From Thermodesulfovibrionales bacterium (GTDB lineage Bacteria > Nitrospirota > Thermodesulfovibrionia > Thermodesulfovibrionales > SM23-35), in the NCBI GenBank assembly GCA_020053565.1, contig JAGVMY010000094.1:1-16280 (forward strand): a stretch of 16,280 bases of DNA. Reading direction: 5' to 3'. Under the pieces are notes generated by a model that was not told the DNA's origin, did not search any database, and worked only from the letters and a program-made list of their open reading frames with translations. Below, piece after piece: positions 6,206 to 13,402 of the stretch; position 1 is the first letter of the stretch; each line of letters begins with the position of its first letter. The translations under genes and the position numbers were made by a program.

Positions 6206-6880
6206 TTACCCTGAAAACCTTATATAATTCTCCCAGTAGAGTAAAAGCTCCCTTGTTGCCCTGAGGTCACCGACACAATATTTCGCAATATCAAGGTATC
6301 TGCCAGCCTTGAAAAGTCCTTTCACCTCGAGCCCTGTAATGCCACCTTCTTTTGGACTCTTTATCCCGAAGGTCTTGCACCACATATCAAGACTAAACCT
6401 TTTGCGTGAGGCACCATAAAATGTGAGCTGATCGAGTAAGTCTATATGAGTCTCATTATATCTGGAGGGCATCAAATCTTTTTTTGGCTTTATTTTAAGA
6501 ACTGCAGAGCGGATTAAAATAAAAGGACAGTCAAAACTCCTGCCATTAAAGGTAATAATTTGGTTGTAGCCCTTAATGACATCCCAGAATTTCTCAAGGA
6601 TTTCTTTCTCTGTGCCAGCCTCATATCGTACATTATATTCTTCGAATGGAAGCAACAGGTCGCCTGATGCCTGGTAAAATACAATGCCCTTTTGTGTATC
6701 GTGATTGAGTAATCCTATTGTCACTATTTCAGCGGTGAGAGGATACAGGGAAAGACGGTCCTTTATTTCTTCCTTTTCATCCTCTGTCTCTGCATACTTC
6801 AGGAGGTATTCTTGAGTTGTTTTATCAAGAGACCCAAAATCTCTTCCAACTGTCTCTATGTCAAGGATAACTCTGGACAT
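6206..6880 (-). CDS. Predicted 3'-5' exonuclease, DnaQ/PolB-proofreading-like
   Basis: A 224-residue RNase H-fold exonuclease. Motif ExoI is ILDIET (Asp7, Glu9), ExoII is ITFNGRSFDCPF (Asp117), and ExoIII is YCVGDLRAT (Tyr201, Asp205), the YxxxD form. TFNGRSFD together with HIDLLDQLTFYGAS and the ending in a helical TRELLLYW segment fits the stand-alone PolB-like proofreading exonuclease family (PF10108-like, predicted 3'-5' exonuclease). Two metal ions should be bound by the acidic residues. It probably acts in DNA repair or RNA/DNA end trimming, but no partner is encoded next to it. The ATG is directly preceded by an AT-rich 7-bp repeat array and no Shine-Dalgarno can be seen. Confidence 0.85.
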   Translation of the reverse strand: MSRVILDIETVGRDFGSLDKTTQEYLLKYAETEDEKEEIKDRLSLYPLTAEIVTIGLLNHDTQKGIVFYQASGDLLLPFEEYNVRYEAGTEKEILEKFWDVIKGYNQIITFNGRSFDCPFILIRSAVLKIKPKKDLMPSRYNETHIDLLDQLTFYGASRKRFSLDMWCKTFGIKSPKEGGITGLEVKGLFKAGRYLDIAKYCVGDLRATRELLLYWENYIRFSG

Positions 6881-6881
6881 G

Positions 6882-6942
6882 AAATTAAATTAAAATACAA
6901 AAAGCAAAATTCAAAATTGTGGAGTTTTTCATCCTGAATTTT
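6882..6942. repeat. Degenerate 7-bp tandem array with short inverted partner (locus A)
   Basis: Six consecutive heptads from 6882 to 6923 mostly follow an NNNAAAA rule, for example TACAAAA, AGCAAAA, TTCAAAA. An inverted word pair AAAATTCA (6906-6913) and TGAATTTT (6935-6942) is perfect over 8 bp. The array abuts the start codon of the exonuclease gene. Confidence 0.5.
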
Positions 6943-7040
6943 AAATGTTCCTGCATTTTGTTGCAATACATTATTTTAACTATTTTGATTACCCATGAGG
7001 CCATAATCTAACATAAAAAGCAGAGGACTCATACATTACC

Positions 7041-7208
7041 TTAGAATAATTTTGGCTCGAGATAATCTCTAAATGCCAAGCACTTGACTTTCTTTTTACA
7101 GTGAGAATCACATACTTTTATATATTGGAATTTTTCTCCTTCAGGACACCATATTTTGGCTACTGTTTTATCCTGGTTATCCTGTTTAGTAGTAAGTTTT
7201 TTGGACAT
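7041..7208 (-). CDS. Small four-cysteine protein, 55 residues
   Basis: ATG at 7208-7206 and TAA at 7043-7041 enclose 55 codons. The protein is Lys-rich at its N-terminus (MSKKLTTKQDNQDK), followed by WCPEGEKF and VCDSHCKKKVKCLAF, ending in DYLEPKLF. The cysteines at 21, 33, 37 and 43 (C-x11-C-x3-C-x5-C) look like a metal site, zinc or iron-sulfur. No unconserved-looking run is seen and the amphipathic, ordered composition is unlike random AT-rich DNA. No clear Shine-Dalgarno or promoter is visible. I do not recognise the family; similar tiny Cys-Pro proteins occur in Nitrospirota and Deltaproteobacteria. It is below usual gene-finding length and easy to miss. Confidence 0.55.
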   Translation of the reverse strand: MSKKLTTKQDNQDKTVAKIWCPEGEKFQYIKVCDSHCKKKVKCLAFRDYLEPKLF

Positions 7209-7414
7209 GTAATAATAATAAAATGGGACTATAAAATGGTATGGTTATATTTTTGCCTTCATCAATGAACTTAATGAGTTACCCTGCTTATTCTTTTTTG
7301 GACAAAATGCCCTGCAAATAAGACATATTGACTGAAGAATTCCTCTTTATTTTTATAACTATGATATAAAATCAATAAGTTACATTCAGGTATTATTTTT
7401 GCTTATGCTTTTTA

Positions 7415-7440
7415 GAAAATAGAGCAAACTTCTCATTTTC
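7415..7440. repeat. Imperfect hairpin downstream of ctpA
   Basis: GAAAATAGAG (7415-7424) can pair with CTCATTTTC (7432-7440) with one bulge and a 7-nt loop. It lies about 20 bp past the ctpA stop on the minus strand and is followed there by TAAAAAG rather than a U-run, so it is at best a weak terminator or an mRNA 3'-end stabiliser. Confidence 0.3.
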
Positions 7441-7456
7441 TCCTCACTTCTTACTT
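7429..7456. repeat. Degenerate 7-bp tandem array (locus D)
   Basis: Four heptads CTTCTCA, TTTTCTC, CTCACTT, CTTACTT run from 7429 to 7456, ending 3 bp from the stop codon of ctpA. It has the same 7-bp period and border position as the three other loci in this window, but it is short and pyrimidine-rich, so it could be chance. Confidence 0.35.
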
Positions 7457-7459
7457 TAT

Positions 7460-8758
7460 TTACGACGCCTTTGGCAATTCCTTAAATATCTTCCATGTCT
7501 TGAGAAGGTCTATAGCCCTCTGAAGTTGCATATCTTCTTTCTCTTCCACCTCAATAATTGCTCCTTCCTCAGGCTCTTTCGGCTTATCCTCTTCTTGTTC
7601 GCTCTTCAGATGCCTCTCAAGATCCTTCTCTCTTATGACAGGATGTTTCTTTTCTCCGTCTTTTACTTCGAGCTTCACTATGATATCAGGGATAATTCCG
7701 GTGGACTGTATAGAAGTCTCTTTTGGTGTGTAATATCTTGCTGTAGTGAGCCTCAGGCCTGAACCGTCAGTGAGCGGGATTACTGTTTGTACTGACCCTT
7801 TTCCAAAGGTCTGTGTGCCGAGGATGACTGCCGTATTCCAGTCTTTTAATGCACCTGCAACAATCTCTGAGGCACTTGCGCTTCCCTGGTTCACCAGTAC
7901 CACCATCGGGAGAGTGAAATTATGCTTTCCCCCCTCAGTGTAAAACTCTGTCCTCTCGCCTGTCCTTGTTTTCATATATACCACCAATTTACCCGGGGGC
8001 AATAATTGGCTCGAAACAGCAACTGCGCTATTGAGAAGTCCTCCTGGATTATTTCTCAGGTCAATGATGAGAGAATTTATTTTCTCCTGTGTGAGCTTTT
8101 CCAGAGCATTGGAAAGGTCATCTGCTGTTTGTTCCTGGAACTGGCTTATTTTTATATACCCTATACCATTCTCAAGAAGCTTTGACTTCACACTCTTTAT
8201 CTTTATTATCTCCCTAATTATGGTAAAGTCTTTTGTCTCTTTCCATCCTTCTCTGAATATCGTTATGGTGACAGGAGTCTTAGCCACTCCTCTCATCTTA
8301 CTCACAGCCTCATGGAGGTTCATATTTTTGGTAATCTCGTTATTTATCTTCATGATTTTATCGCCTGCCTTTATGCCAGCCTTGTACGCTGGTGTATCCT
8401 CAATCGGAGCAATGACGGTAAGCACACCATCTTTTATTCCTATCTGTATCCCGATGCCTCCAAACTCCCCTTTTGCTTCAACCTGCATCTCCTTGTACAT
8501 TTCCGGCGTCATAAAACCGGAATGGGGGTCAAGGGAGTTCAGCATCCCCTTAATCGCACCATAGACGAGGTCCTTGGGTTTTACATCTTCTACATAGTTC
8601 TTCCTGACAAGTGACAGGGCTTCTGTAAAGACCTTGAGTTCCTCATATCCTTCTGCTGCTGCACCCACGATGGCTACAGACCATCTTCCGATGAGAATAC
8701 TTGTAGACACAACAACAAAAATAAGAATCGCTATTGAGATTATCTTTTTCTTAGTCAT
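7460..8758 (-). CDS. ctpA: C-terminal processing protease, S41 family (CtpA/Prc-like)
   Basis: A 432-residue periplasmic serine protease. Residues 5-24 are a signal anchor after MTKKK. The N-terminal helical region (LSLVRKNYVEDVKPKDLVYGAIKGMLNSLDPHS, read in two parts) and EFGGIGIQIG lead into a PDZ domain (about 95-180; APIEDTPAYKAGIKAGDKIM). The S41 core follows with IIDLRNNPGGLL (231-242), the catalytic Ser295 in GSASASEIVAGAL and the general-base Lys320 in TFGKGSVQ. The spacing of 25 residues equals that of Ser430/Lys455 in E. coli Prc. The tail (365-432) is highly charged. GGAGG (8773-8769) lies 10 bases upstream of the ATG. It ends the ftsEX-envC operon, 20 bp after envC, which suggests that it processes or removes cell-wall hydrolase regulators, as CtpA does for LytM-type enzymes in Pseudomonas. 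Confidence 0.93.
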   Translation of the reverse strand: MTKKKIISIAILIFVVVSTSILIGRWSVAIVGAAAEGYEELKVFTEALSLVRKNYVEDVKPKDLVYGAIKGMLNSLDPHSGFMTPEMYKEMQVEAKGEFGGIGIQIGIKDGVLTVIAPIEDTPAYKAGIKAGDKIMKINNEITKNMNLHEAVSKMRGVAKTPVTITIFREGWKETKDFTIIREIIKIKSVKSKLLENGIGYIKISQFQEQTADDLSNALEKLTQEKINSLIIDLRNNPGGLLNSAVAVSSQLLPPGKLVVYMKTRTGERTEFYTEGGKHNFTLPMVVLVNQGSASASEIVAGALKDWNTAVILGTQTFGKGSVQTVIPLTDGSGLRLTTARYYTPKETSIQSTGIIPDIIVKLEVKDGEKKHPVIREKDLERHLKSEQEEDKPKEPEEGAIIEVEEKEDMQLQRAIDLLKTWKIFKELPKAS

Positions 8759-8778
8759 CTTGTATTATCCTCCAAAAT

Positions 8779-9978
8779 TTATCTCTTTTTCAGCCATTGT
8801 AATGGATCGAGGGCCTTACCTTTATATCTGACTTCAAAATAAAGGCCCGGCACATTCAGGATACCTGAATTCCCTACCCGTCCAATTGTCTGTCCAATAG
8901 TTATTATATCTCCTACCTTTGAAAAAATCTCTGAAAGGCTCCCATAGAGCGTGTGATACCCGTCTCCATGGTTTACAATCACGAGTTGTCCATAGCCCTT
9001 GAACCACTCTGCAAAAACTACCTTGCCCCTATGTACTGCTTTTGTAATGAGATCATTGTCTGTCTTTATGTATATGCCACTTCTGAATATGGGTGTATTA
9101 AACAGTGGATCCTTTTGAGAACCATACGGGATTGCCACTTTTCCGTCAACAGGCCAGGGAAGTCTCCCTTTAAGTACCGAGAACCCCTTTGCATGGTAGG
9201 TATCTACCTGCTCTGTCTCTTTTCTTATAATTTCAAGAATTCTTTTTGAAGACTCTTTTAACTCCTTCAACATCCTTGCATAAGAAGCTTCCTCTTTTCT
9301 TACAGATGCGAGTAACATTTCCTTTTCCTTCTTCTTTTCTACAAGGGTTTTTTCCTCATTCTTCACTTTCTCCTGATTTTTCTTGAGTTCTCCCTTGAGC
9401 ACCAAAAGCTGCTTCTCTTTCTCATTAAGGTCCTTCAGGTTGTCTTCATAGGTGTTCAGCGCCTTGTGTTCATAGGTTGTAATATAATGCAGGTATTTCC
9501 ACCTTCTCATAAGTTGAGAGATGTCATCAGTACTCGAAAGTAACATCACGATATCCCCGGAGTGTCCGTATTTCTGCATAGCTCTGAGTTTTCTTTTGAT
9601 CCACTCCTTTCTCTTTTCGATATTACTTCTGGTAAGAGAACTCTCAGCCTCTACCTGTGATATCTTTGACTCTGTCGTTGCGAGTTTCTTCCTGTATTTT
9701 CTGAGTTCAGCTTCCACCTGGTTTATTTCTCTGTTGGCTTTTTCAATATCAGAAAGGATCGAACGTTCACGATTTTTTACCTTGTCAAGTTTTTCCTTAT
9801 GTGTCTTTATCTCTTTTTGTATTTTCTGATATTCTTCTTCCGGTGAAGCAGCATAACAATACGAAACAAATGGCATGGAGCAGAGAGCACAGAGCAAAGA
9901 GTTAAAAACTAAGAAAAGCAGTACCTTATGCCTTATGCCCTTTGCTCCATGCTCTCTGCTCCGTAATCCACGCTCCAT
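8779..9978 (-). CDS. envC: EnvC-like murein hydrolase activator, coiled coil plus degenerate LytM/M23 domain
   Basis: A 399-residue periplasmic protein. Residues 1-18 are a long basic n-region, 19-43 the hydrophobic signal core ending in a SYCYA/A cleavage site. Residues 45-260 form a long two-part coiled coil, and 275-399 a LytM/M23 domain. Zn-ligand positions look lost: the HxGxD segment reads RSGIYI (299-304), and the terminal LHFE motif reads LYFE (Tyr380), while VNHGDGYHTLYGSL keeps His337. This is the non-catalytic EnvC type that activates amidases when pulled by FtsEX. Only 2 bp separate it from ftsX. The start codon and residues 5-13 and 27-35 are coded by a 7-bp repeat array and its inverted partner, so the present N-terminus looks rebuilt from repeat DNA. 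No other in-frame start exists before residue 35, and no Shine-Dalgarno is obvious. Confidence 0.9.
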   Translation of the reverse strand: MERGLRSREHGAKGIRHKVLLFLVFNSLLCALCSMPFVSYCYAASPEEEYQKIQKEIKTHKEKLDKVKNRERSILSDIEKANREINQVEAELRKYRKKLATTESKISQVEAESSLTRSNIEKRKEWIKRKLRAMQKYGHSGDIVMLLSSTDDISQLMRRWKYLHYITTYEHKALNTYEDNLKDLNEKEKQLLVLKGELKKNQEKVKNEEKTLVEKKKEKEMLLASVRKEEASYARMLKELKESSKRILEIIRKETEQVDTYHAKGFSVLKGRLPWPVDGKVAIPYGSQKDPLFNTPIFRSGIYIKTDNDLITKAVHRGKVVFAEWFKGYGQLVIVNHGDGYHTLYGSLSEIFSKVGDIITIGQTIGRVGNSGILNVPGLYFEVRYKGKALDPLQWLKKR

Positions 9979-9979
9979 G
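9875..9979. repeat. Inverted pair of 7-bp repeat arrays inside the start of envC (locus B)
   Basis: Eight heptads run from 9924 to 9979 (CCTTATG twice, CCCTTTG, CTCCATG, CTCTCTG, CTCCGTA, ATCCACG, CTCCATG). Three and a half inverted heptads run from 9878 to 9905 (GAGCAGA, GAGCACA, GAGCAAA, GAGTTAA). The arms 9875-9899 and 9940-9964 pair at 22 of 25 positions across a 40-bp spacer. The last heptad supplies the ATG of envC. Confidence 0.75.
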
Positions 9980-9980
9980 C

Positions 9981-10853
9981 TTAGTATCTGATCCTACCGA
10001 TTGCGATCGCAGCACCTGCTATCCCGAGAAAGAGTCCTATAGGGGGAAGAAGAAAAGATATATCAGCCGGGAAGATGAGTGCATTGAAGATGGGGATTGT
10101 ACGACTGAGCCTGAAAATGACCATGTAATACACCAACAGAATACCTAAAAGACTTAAAAGACCCCCACTCAATCCGATAAAAGCACCTTCTATGATAAAG
10201 GGTGCTCTTATAAATCCTTTGGTGGCTCCGAGAAGCTTGTAGGTTTCTATTTCTTCTTTTTTTCTGTAAAAGAGTATCTTCACTGTGCTGTAGCAGACAA
10301 AGATCACACTTGCAGACATTATCATAATAAAGAGTATGCCGATAGTTTTCACACCGGTTTTAATAGAAGATATGGCGAATAAGAATTTTTCTCCGTATTC
10401 AACATCATCGACTCCTTTTGTCTCCCTTAATGTTGTTGCAAGTTGTTGTGCGGTCTCAGGACCCACTGCCTCTTTTTTAAGCTTTATCTCTATGGAATCA
10501 GGAAGGGGATTCCCTTCAAGGCCCTCAAGCACATGATCTGTGCCCTTTAACGTCGTTTTCAGTTCTCTCAGTGCCTGATCCTTTGGAATATACTTCACCG
10601 ATTTTACCGCATGCTCTTTCTTGAGAGTATTCATTATATTTTCTACTTCTCCTCCTGAAAGCTTATCTTTCAGATAAAGCATCATCGAAAATCTCTCAGG
10701 AAGCTTCTGGGTTGCGACATCAACATTGTAGACAGACAGAACGGTAAGTGCAGTAATAAGGAGGCTTGCTGCGATTGCTAAAATGGAAAGAAGATTTATC
10801 CACTTTTCATGTAATATGCTCCTGAGTGCGAGCCTGAATGCGTAGGTGGCCAT
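9981..10853 (-). CDS. ftsX: Cell division ABC transporter permease subunit FtsX
   Basis: A 290-residue inner-membrane protein of usual FtsX length. The first membrane segment is about residues 20-43 (INLLSILAIAASLLITALTV). A periplasmic domain of about 120 residues follows, with the family pattern FSMMLYLKD, VKSVKYIPKDQALRELK and GNPLPDSIEIKL. Three further segments lie near 168-190, 222-247 and 260-285; ETYKLLGATKGFIRAPFIIEG marks the cytoplasmic coupling loop. With FtsE it forms the ATP-driven complex that switches EnvC in the periplasm. The ATG follows the ftsE TAA with no base between (TAAATG); GAGGAA in the end of ftsE serves as ribosome site. The stop is 2 bp before envC, which supports one co-transcribed division unit. 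Confidence 0.93.
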   Translation of the reverse strand: MATYAFRLALRSILHEKWINLLSILAIAASLLITALTVLSVYNVDVATQKLPERFSMMLYLKDKLSGGEVENIMNTLKKEHAVKSVKYIPKDQALRELKTTLKGTDHVLEGLEGNPLPDSIEIKLKKEAVGPETAQQLATTLRETKGVDDVEYGEKFLFAISSIKTGVKTIGILFIMIMSASVIFVCYSTVKILFYRKKEEIETYKLLGATKGFIRAPFIIEGAFIGLSGGLLSLLGILLVYYMVIFRLSRTIPIFNALIFPADISFLLPPIGLFLGIAGAAIAIGRIRY

Positions 10854-11516
10854 TTAACCACGTTCCTCACTGACAAGGTTGCCGTTGTCCAGTTTAAGTA
10901 CCCTTCTCCCTGTATCCCGGAAAAGTTCTCTGTTATGTGTTGCAATAATGATTGTGGTGCCGGATGCGTTAATAGTTTTAAATGTCCTTATGATACCTGC
11001 TGATGTATCAGGGTCAACATTACCAGTAGGTTCATCAGCAAGAAGAACTGTAGGTTCAGAAACAATTGCCCTTGCGATCACAATCCTTTGTTGCTCTCCA
11101 CCCGACAGGGTATCCGGGTAATAATCTGCCTTATGCCTCAGGTTTACTGTTTTAAGTGAATCGAATACACGAGTCTTCACATCTTTATTATTTAGCCCTC
11201 TAATCCTGAGAGCAAGCGCAATATTATCGAATATATTCCTGTTATTCAGGAGCCTGAAATCCTGGAACACAAACCCGATCTTTCGCCTTAATAAGGGTAT
11301 TTCTGATTCTTTCAGTGTATTGAGTTCCCGACTATCTATTGAAATAGTCCCTTCATCAGGTTTCTCTGAAAGATATATTAACCTGAGCAGCGTTGTTTTC
11401 CCTGACCCACTTAGCCCGGTGATAAATGCCATCTCACCTTTTTCGATGGAAAAGGTTATATTCCTTAAGGCTGTCTGAGTATCATAGTGTTTTGATACGT
11501 TCTCAAAGTTTATCAT
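10854..11516 (-). CDS. ftsE: Cell division ATP-binding protein FtsE
   Basis: A 220-residue ABC ATPase. Walker A GLSGSGKTT (34-42), Q-loop Gln85 in VFQDF, signature LSGGEQQ (137-143), Walker B VLLADEP (157-163) and H-loop His194 in IATHNREL are all intact. MINFENVSKHYDTQTALRNI and the length match FtsE closely. The ATG at 11516 is chosen because the protein then begins as relatives do; an in-frame TTG at 11537 would add seven residues, but these are coded by the repeat array of locus C. No Shine-Dalgarno is visible in front of the ATG, where the repeat ends. It is the first gene of ftsE-ftsX-envC-ctpA. Confidence 0.93.
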   Translation of the reverse strand: MINFENVSKHYDTQTALRNITFSIEKGEMAFITGLSGSGKTTLLRLIYLSEKPDEGTISIDSRELNTLKESEIPLLRRKIGFVFQDFRLLNNRNIFDNIALALRIRGLNNKDVKTRVFDSLKTVNLRHKADYYPDTLSGGEQQRIVIARAIVSEPTVLLADEPTGNVDPDTSAGIIRTFKTINASGTTIIIATHNRELFRDTGRRVLKLDNGNLVSEERG

Positions 11517-11522
11517 ACGTTT

Positions 11523-11601
11523 AGTAACAAGTAACAAGTTAATAAAACAATAAAGAATATTTTATGTTCTTTACCTATACCTTTTAACTTGTTACTTTTC
11601 A
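11523..11601. repeat. Large imperfect palindrome built of 7-bp repeats between tkt and ftsE (locus C)
   Basis: AAGTAACAAGTTAA (11529-11542) is perfectly repeated inverted at 11584-11597, 14 bp each. A second concentric pair, AAAGAATAT (11552-11560) and its partner ending at 11572, matches at 8 of 9 positions. The left arm contains heptads AGTAACA, AGTAACA, AGTTAAT (11523-11543), the right arm CTTTTAA, CTTGTTA, CTTTTCA (11581-11601), the last covering the transketolase stop codon. As RNA it would form a long stem and could act as a transcript border, but no U-run follows. Confidence 0.7.
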
Positions 11602-12585
11602 TTTCTTTAGTTCCTCTTTGACTGTTTCCACAATATCATCTGCAGTAAGGCCATAAAGTTTTAATAATTCCTCTGGCTTTCCAGAACAACCAAACGAGTC
11701 CTTTATCCCGATCCTTCTCACCTGAACAGGAAAGTTTTCAGATAGAAATTCGCTTACCGCACTTCCCAGACCACCTATAATCGAATGCTCTTCGGCTGTG
11801 ACAATGAGCCTGCATGACCTGGCAGCGTTGAGTAACGTCTCGGTATCGAGAGGTTTTACTGTAGACATATTGATTACGCCAGCATCTATGCCAGCATCCT
11901 TAAGAATCTTTGCAGCCTCAATCGCAATGGATACCATAATCCCCATTGCCACTATATTTGCATCCCTGCCTATATGAAATGGATACGCCTTTCCTATTTT
12001 AAATTCATACTCAGCAGGCATCACTGCGGGAACTTTAGCCCTCCCGAGCCTCACATACACAGGACCGTAAAAATTTGCGATCACATTTATGACCTGCGTT
12101 GTCTCATAACCATCAGAAGGGACGATGACGGTCATGTTCGGGAGAACCCGCATAAGTGCAATATCCTCTGTTGACTGATGTGACGCACCGTCTTCTCCAA
12201 CAGTAATACCACCATGACTTGCAATAAGTTTCACATTGAGATTCGAGTAACACACTGTCTGTCTTATTTGCTCCCATGCCCTTCCCGTCTCAAAGACCGC
12301 AAAGGTCGATGCAAATGGAATTTTTCCTGAAAGAGCCAGTCCGCTCGCAGTGCCAATCATATCTTGTTCAGCGATGCCTATATTATAAAAACGGTCAGGA
12401 AATGCCTTTGCAAACTTCCCTGTCTTTGTCGAGCCTGAGAGGTCTGCATCAAGGACTACAATGTTATCTCTCTTTTTCCCGAGTTCAAGAAGTGCCTCTC
12501 CATAGGCATCTCTTGTTGCCATTGATTTCCCGACTATGCTCTGCTGTCCTTCTCTTGTATCCTTGACTATTTCACCCATTGCCAT
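11599..12585 (-). CDS. tkt: Transketolase, C-terminal subunit
   Basis: A 328-residue protein holding the pyrimidine-binding and C-terminal domains of transketolase. YNIGIAEQDMIGTASGLAL (68-86) carries the catalytic Glu73 that activates thiamine diphosphate. FASTFAVF, then SHGGITVGEDGASHQSTEDIALMR with its histidines for sugar phosphate, and VTAEEHSIIGGLG near the end follow the family order. Together with the gene upstream it would form one enzyme that moves two-carbon ketol units in the pentose phosphate pathway. ATG at 12585 has AAGGAA at 12595-12590 upstream; a TTG at 12588 and a second ATG at 12579 are also in frame. The start lies inside the end of the N-terminal subunit gene (about 14 bp overlap), so the two chains are probably made in equal amounts. 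Confidence 0.93.
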   Translation of the reverse strand: MAMGEIVKDTREGQQSIVGKSMATRDAYGEALLELGKKRDNIVVLDADLSGSTKTGKFAKAFPDRFYNIGIAEQDMIGTASGLALSGKIPFASTFAVFETGRAWEQIRQTVCYSNLNVKLIASHGGITVGEDGASHQSTEDIALMRVLPNMTVIVPSDGYETTQVINVIANFYGPVYVRLGRAKVPAVMPAEYEFKIGKAYPFHIGRDANIVAMGIMVSIAIEAAKILKDAGIDAGVINMSTVKPLDTETLLNAARSCRLIVTAEEHSIIGGLGSAVSEFLSENFPVQVRRIGIKDSFGCSGKPEELLKLYGLTADDIVETVKEELKK

Positions 12586-13399
12586 CAAGTTCCTTCAATG
12601 CCATTTCAAGTTCATCACGAGTAGGTGCGATCCCATGATACTCAACTTTACCTTCAAAAAAAGAAACACCTTTCCCTTTAACCGTGCGGGCGAGGATTGC
12701 GCTTGGCCTTCCTTTGACTGTTTCTGCCTCATCAAAGGCATTGAGTATTGCTTCCATATCATGACCATCGATATCAATCACATTCCATCCAAAGGCACTC
12801 CATTTAGAGGCAACAGGCTCTATAGCCTTCACTTTTGATACGGGGCCATCTATCTGGAGGCCGTTGAGGTCTATTATTGCACATACGTTGTCAAGCTTGT
12901 AATGTGCTGCGGTCATTGCAGCCTCCCAGACCTGACCTTCTTGTGTTTCACCATCGCCTAAAAGGCAATATACCCTTGAATTGAGATTGTCTATTTTCAG
13001 GCCGATCGCAATTCCATTTGAAACAGAGAGCCCCTGGCCAAGAGAACCGGTTGAAATCTCAACACCTAAAAGGGTTTTTGAACAAGGATGTCCCTGAAGA
13101 GGACTGCCTATTTTACGGAGTGTCTTAAGCACCGAGATATCAAAATAACCTGTCAGAGCTAACACAACATAAAGCAAAGGCGCTGCATGTCCTTTTGAAA
13201 GGATAAATCTGTCTCTTTCTCTCCAGTTTGGGACATCCGGTCTGTGACGCATTTTGCAAAAATAAAGTGCAGTCACCACATCAGCTGCTGAAAGTGAACC
13301 CCCTGTATGGCCTGAGCCTGCTTCCGTGAGCATCTTTAGTATCTCAATCCTTACCCTCTTTGCCTGTTGTTTCAGAAAGACAGTGTCTCTCTTGTCCAT
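12572..13399 (-). CDS. tkt: Transketolase, N-terminal subunit
   Basis: A 275-residue thiamine-diphosphate-binding half of transketolase. GSGHTGGSLSAADVVTALYF (28-47), FILSKGHAAPLLY with His71, GHP at 103-105 and STGSLGQGLS (117-125) are the usual active-site loops. The ThDP/Mg motif begins GDGETQEG (148-155) and ends with LNG at 178-180. It overlaps the C-terminal subunit gene downstream and lies 3 bp after the small conserved gene upstream. Split transketolases of this kind are common in archaea and deep bacterial lineages. It could also serve a related ketol transfer such as 1-deoxyxylulose formation, but DXS is a single longer chain and the sequence is transketolase-like. Confidence 0.93.
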   Translation of the reverse strand: MDKRDTVFLKQQAKRVRIEILKMLTEAGSGHTGGSLSAADVVTALYFCKMRHRPDVPNWRERDRFILSKGHAAPLLYVVLALTGYFDISVLKTLRKIGSPLQGHPCSKTLLGVEISTGSLGQGLSVSNGIAIGLKIDNLNSRVYCLLGDGETQEGQVWEAAMTAAHYKLDNVCAIIDLNGLQIDGPVSKVKAIEPVASKWSAFGWNVIDIDGHDMEAILNAFDEAETVKGRPSAILARTVKGKGVSFFEGKVEYHGIAPTRDELEMALKELDGNG

Positions 13400-13402
13400 T
13401 TA

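Larger units (their letters stand above)
6881..7459. other. AT-rich 580-bp intergenic stretch
   Basis: Between the exonuclease and ctpA genes, both on the minus strand. It holds two 7-bp repeat arrays at its ends (6882-6923 and 7429-7456), one small minus-strand gene (7041-7208), a second short Cys-rich minus frame without a start codon (7245-7346) and an imperfect hairpin (7415-7440). I see no tRNA-like fold, terminator with a U-run or plus-strand gene here. Confidence 0.6.

Noticed and set aside
6882..7456. CRISPR array in the AT-rich gap
   Set aside because: The repeats are 7 bp, degenerate and without spacers; there is no repeat of 23-50 bp and no cas gene.
8031..8564. Plus-strand 177-residue open frame inside ctpA
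   Set aside because: It lies wholly antisense to a well-supported protease gene and has low-complexity hydrophobic composition typical of a shadow frame.
11529..11597. Rho-independent terminator between transketolase and ftsE
   Set aside because: The stem is long and strong, but the loop is large and no U-run follows on the minus strand; described as a repeat element instead.
12536..12838. Plus-strand open frames across the transketolase genes
   Set aside because: Antisense to conserved transketolase halves; no ribosome sites or family features.
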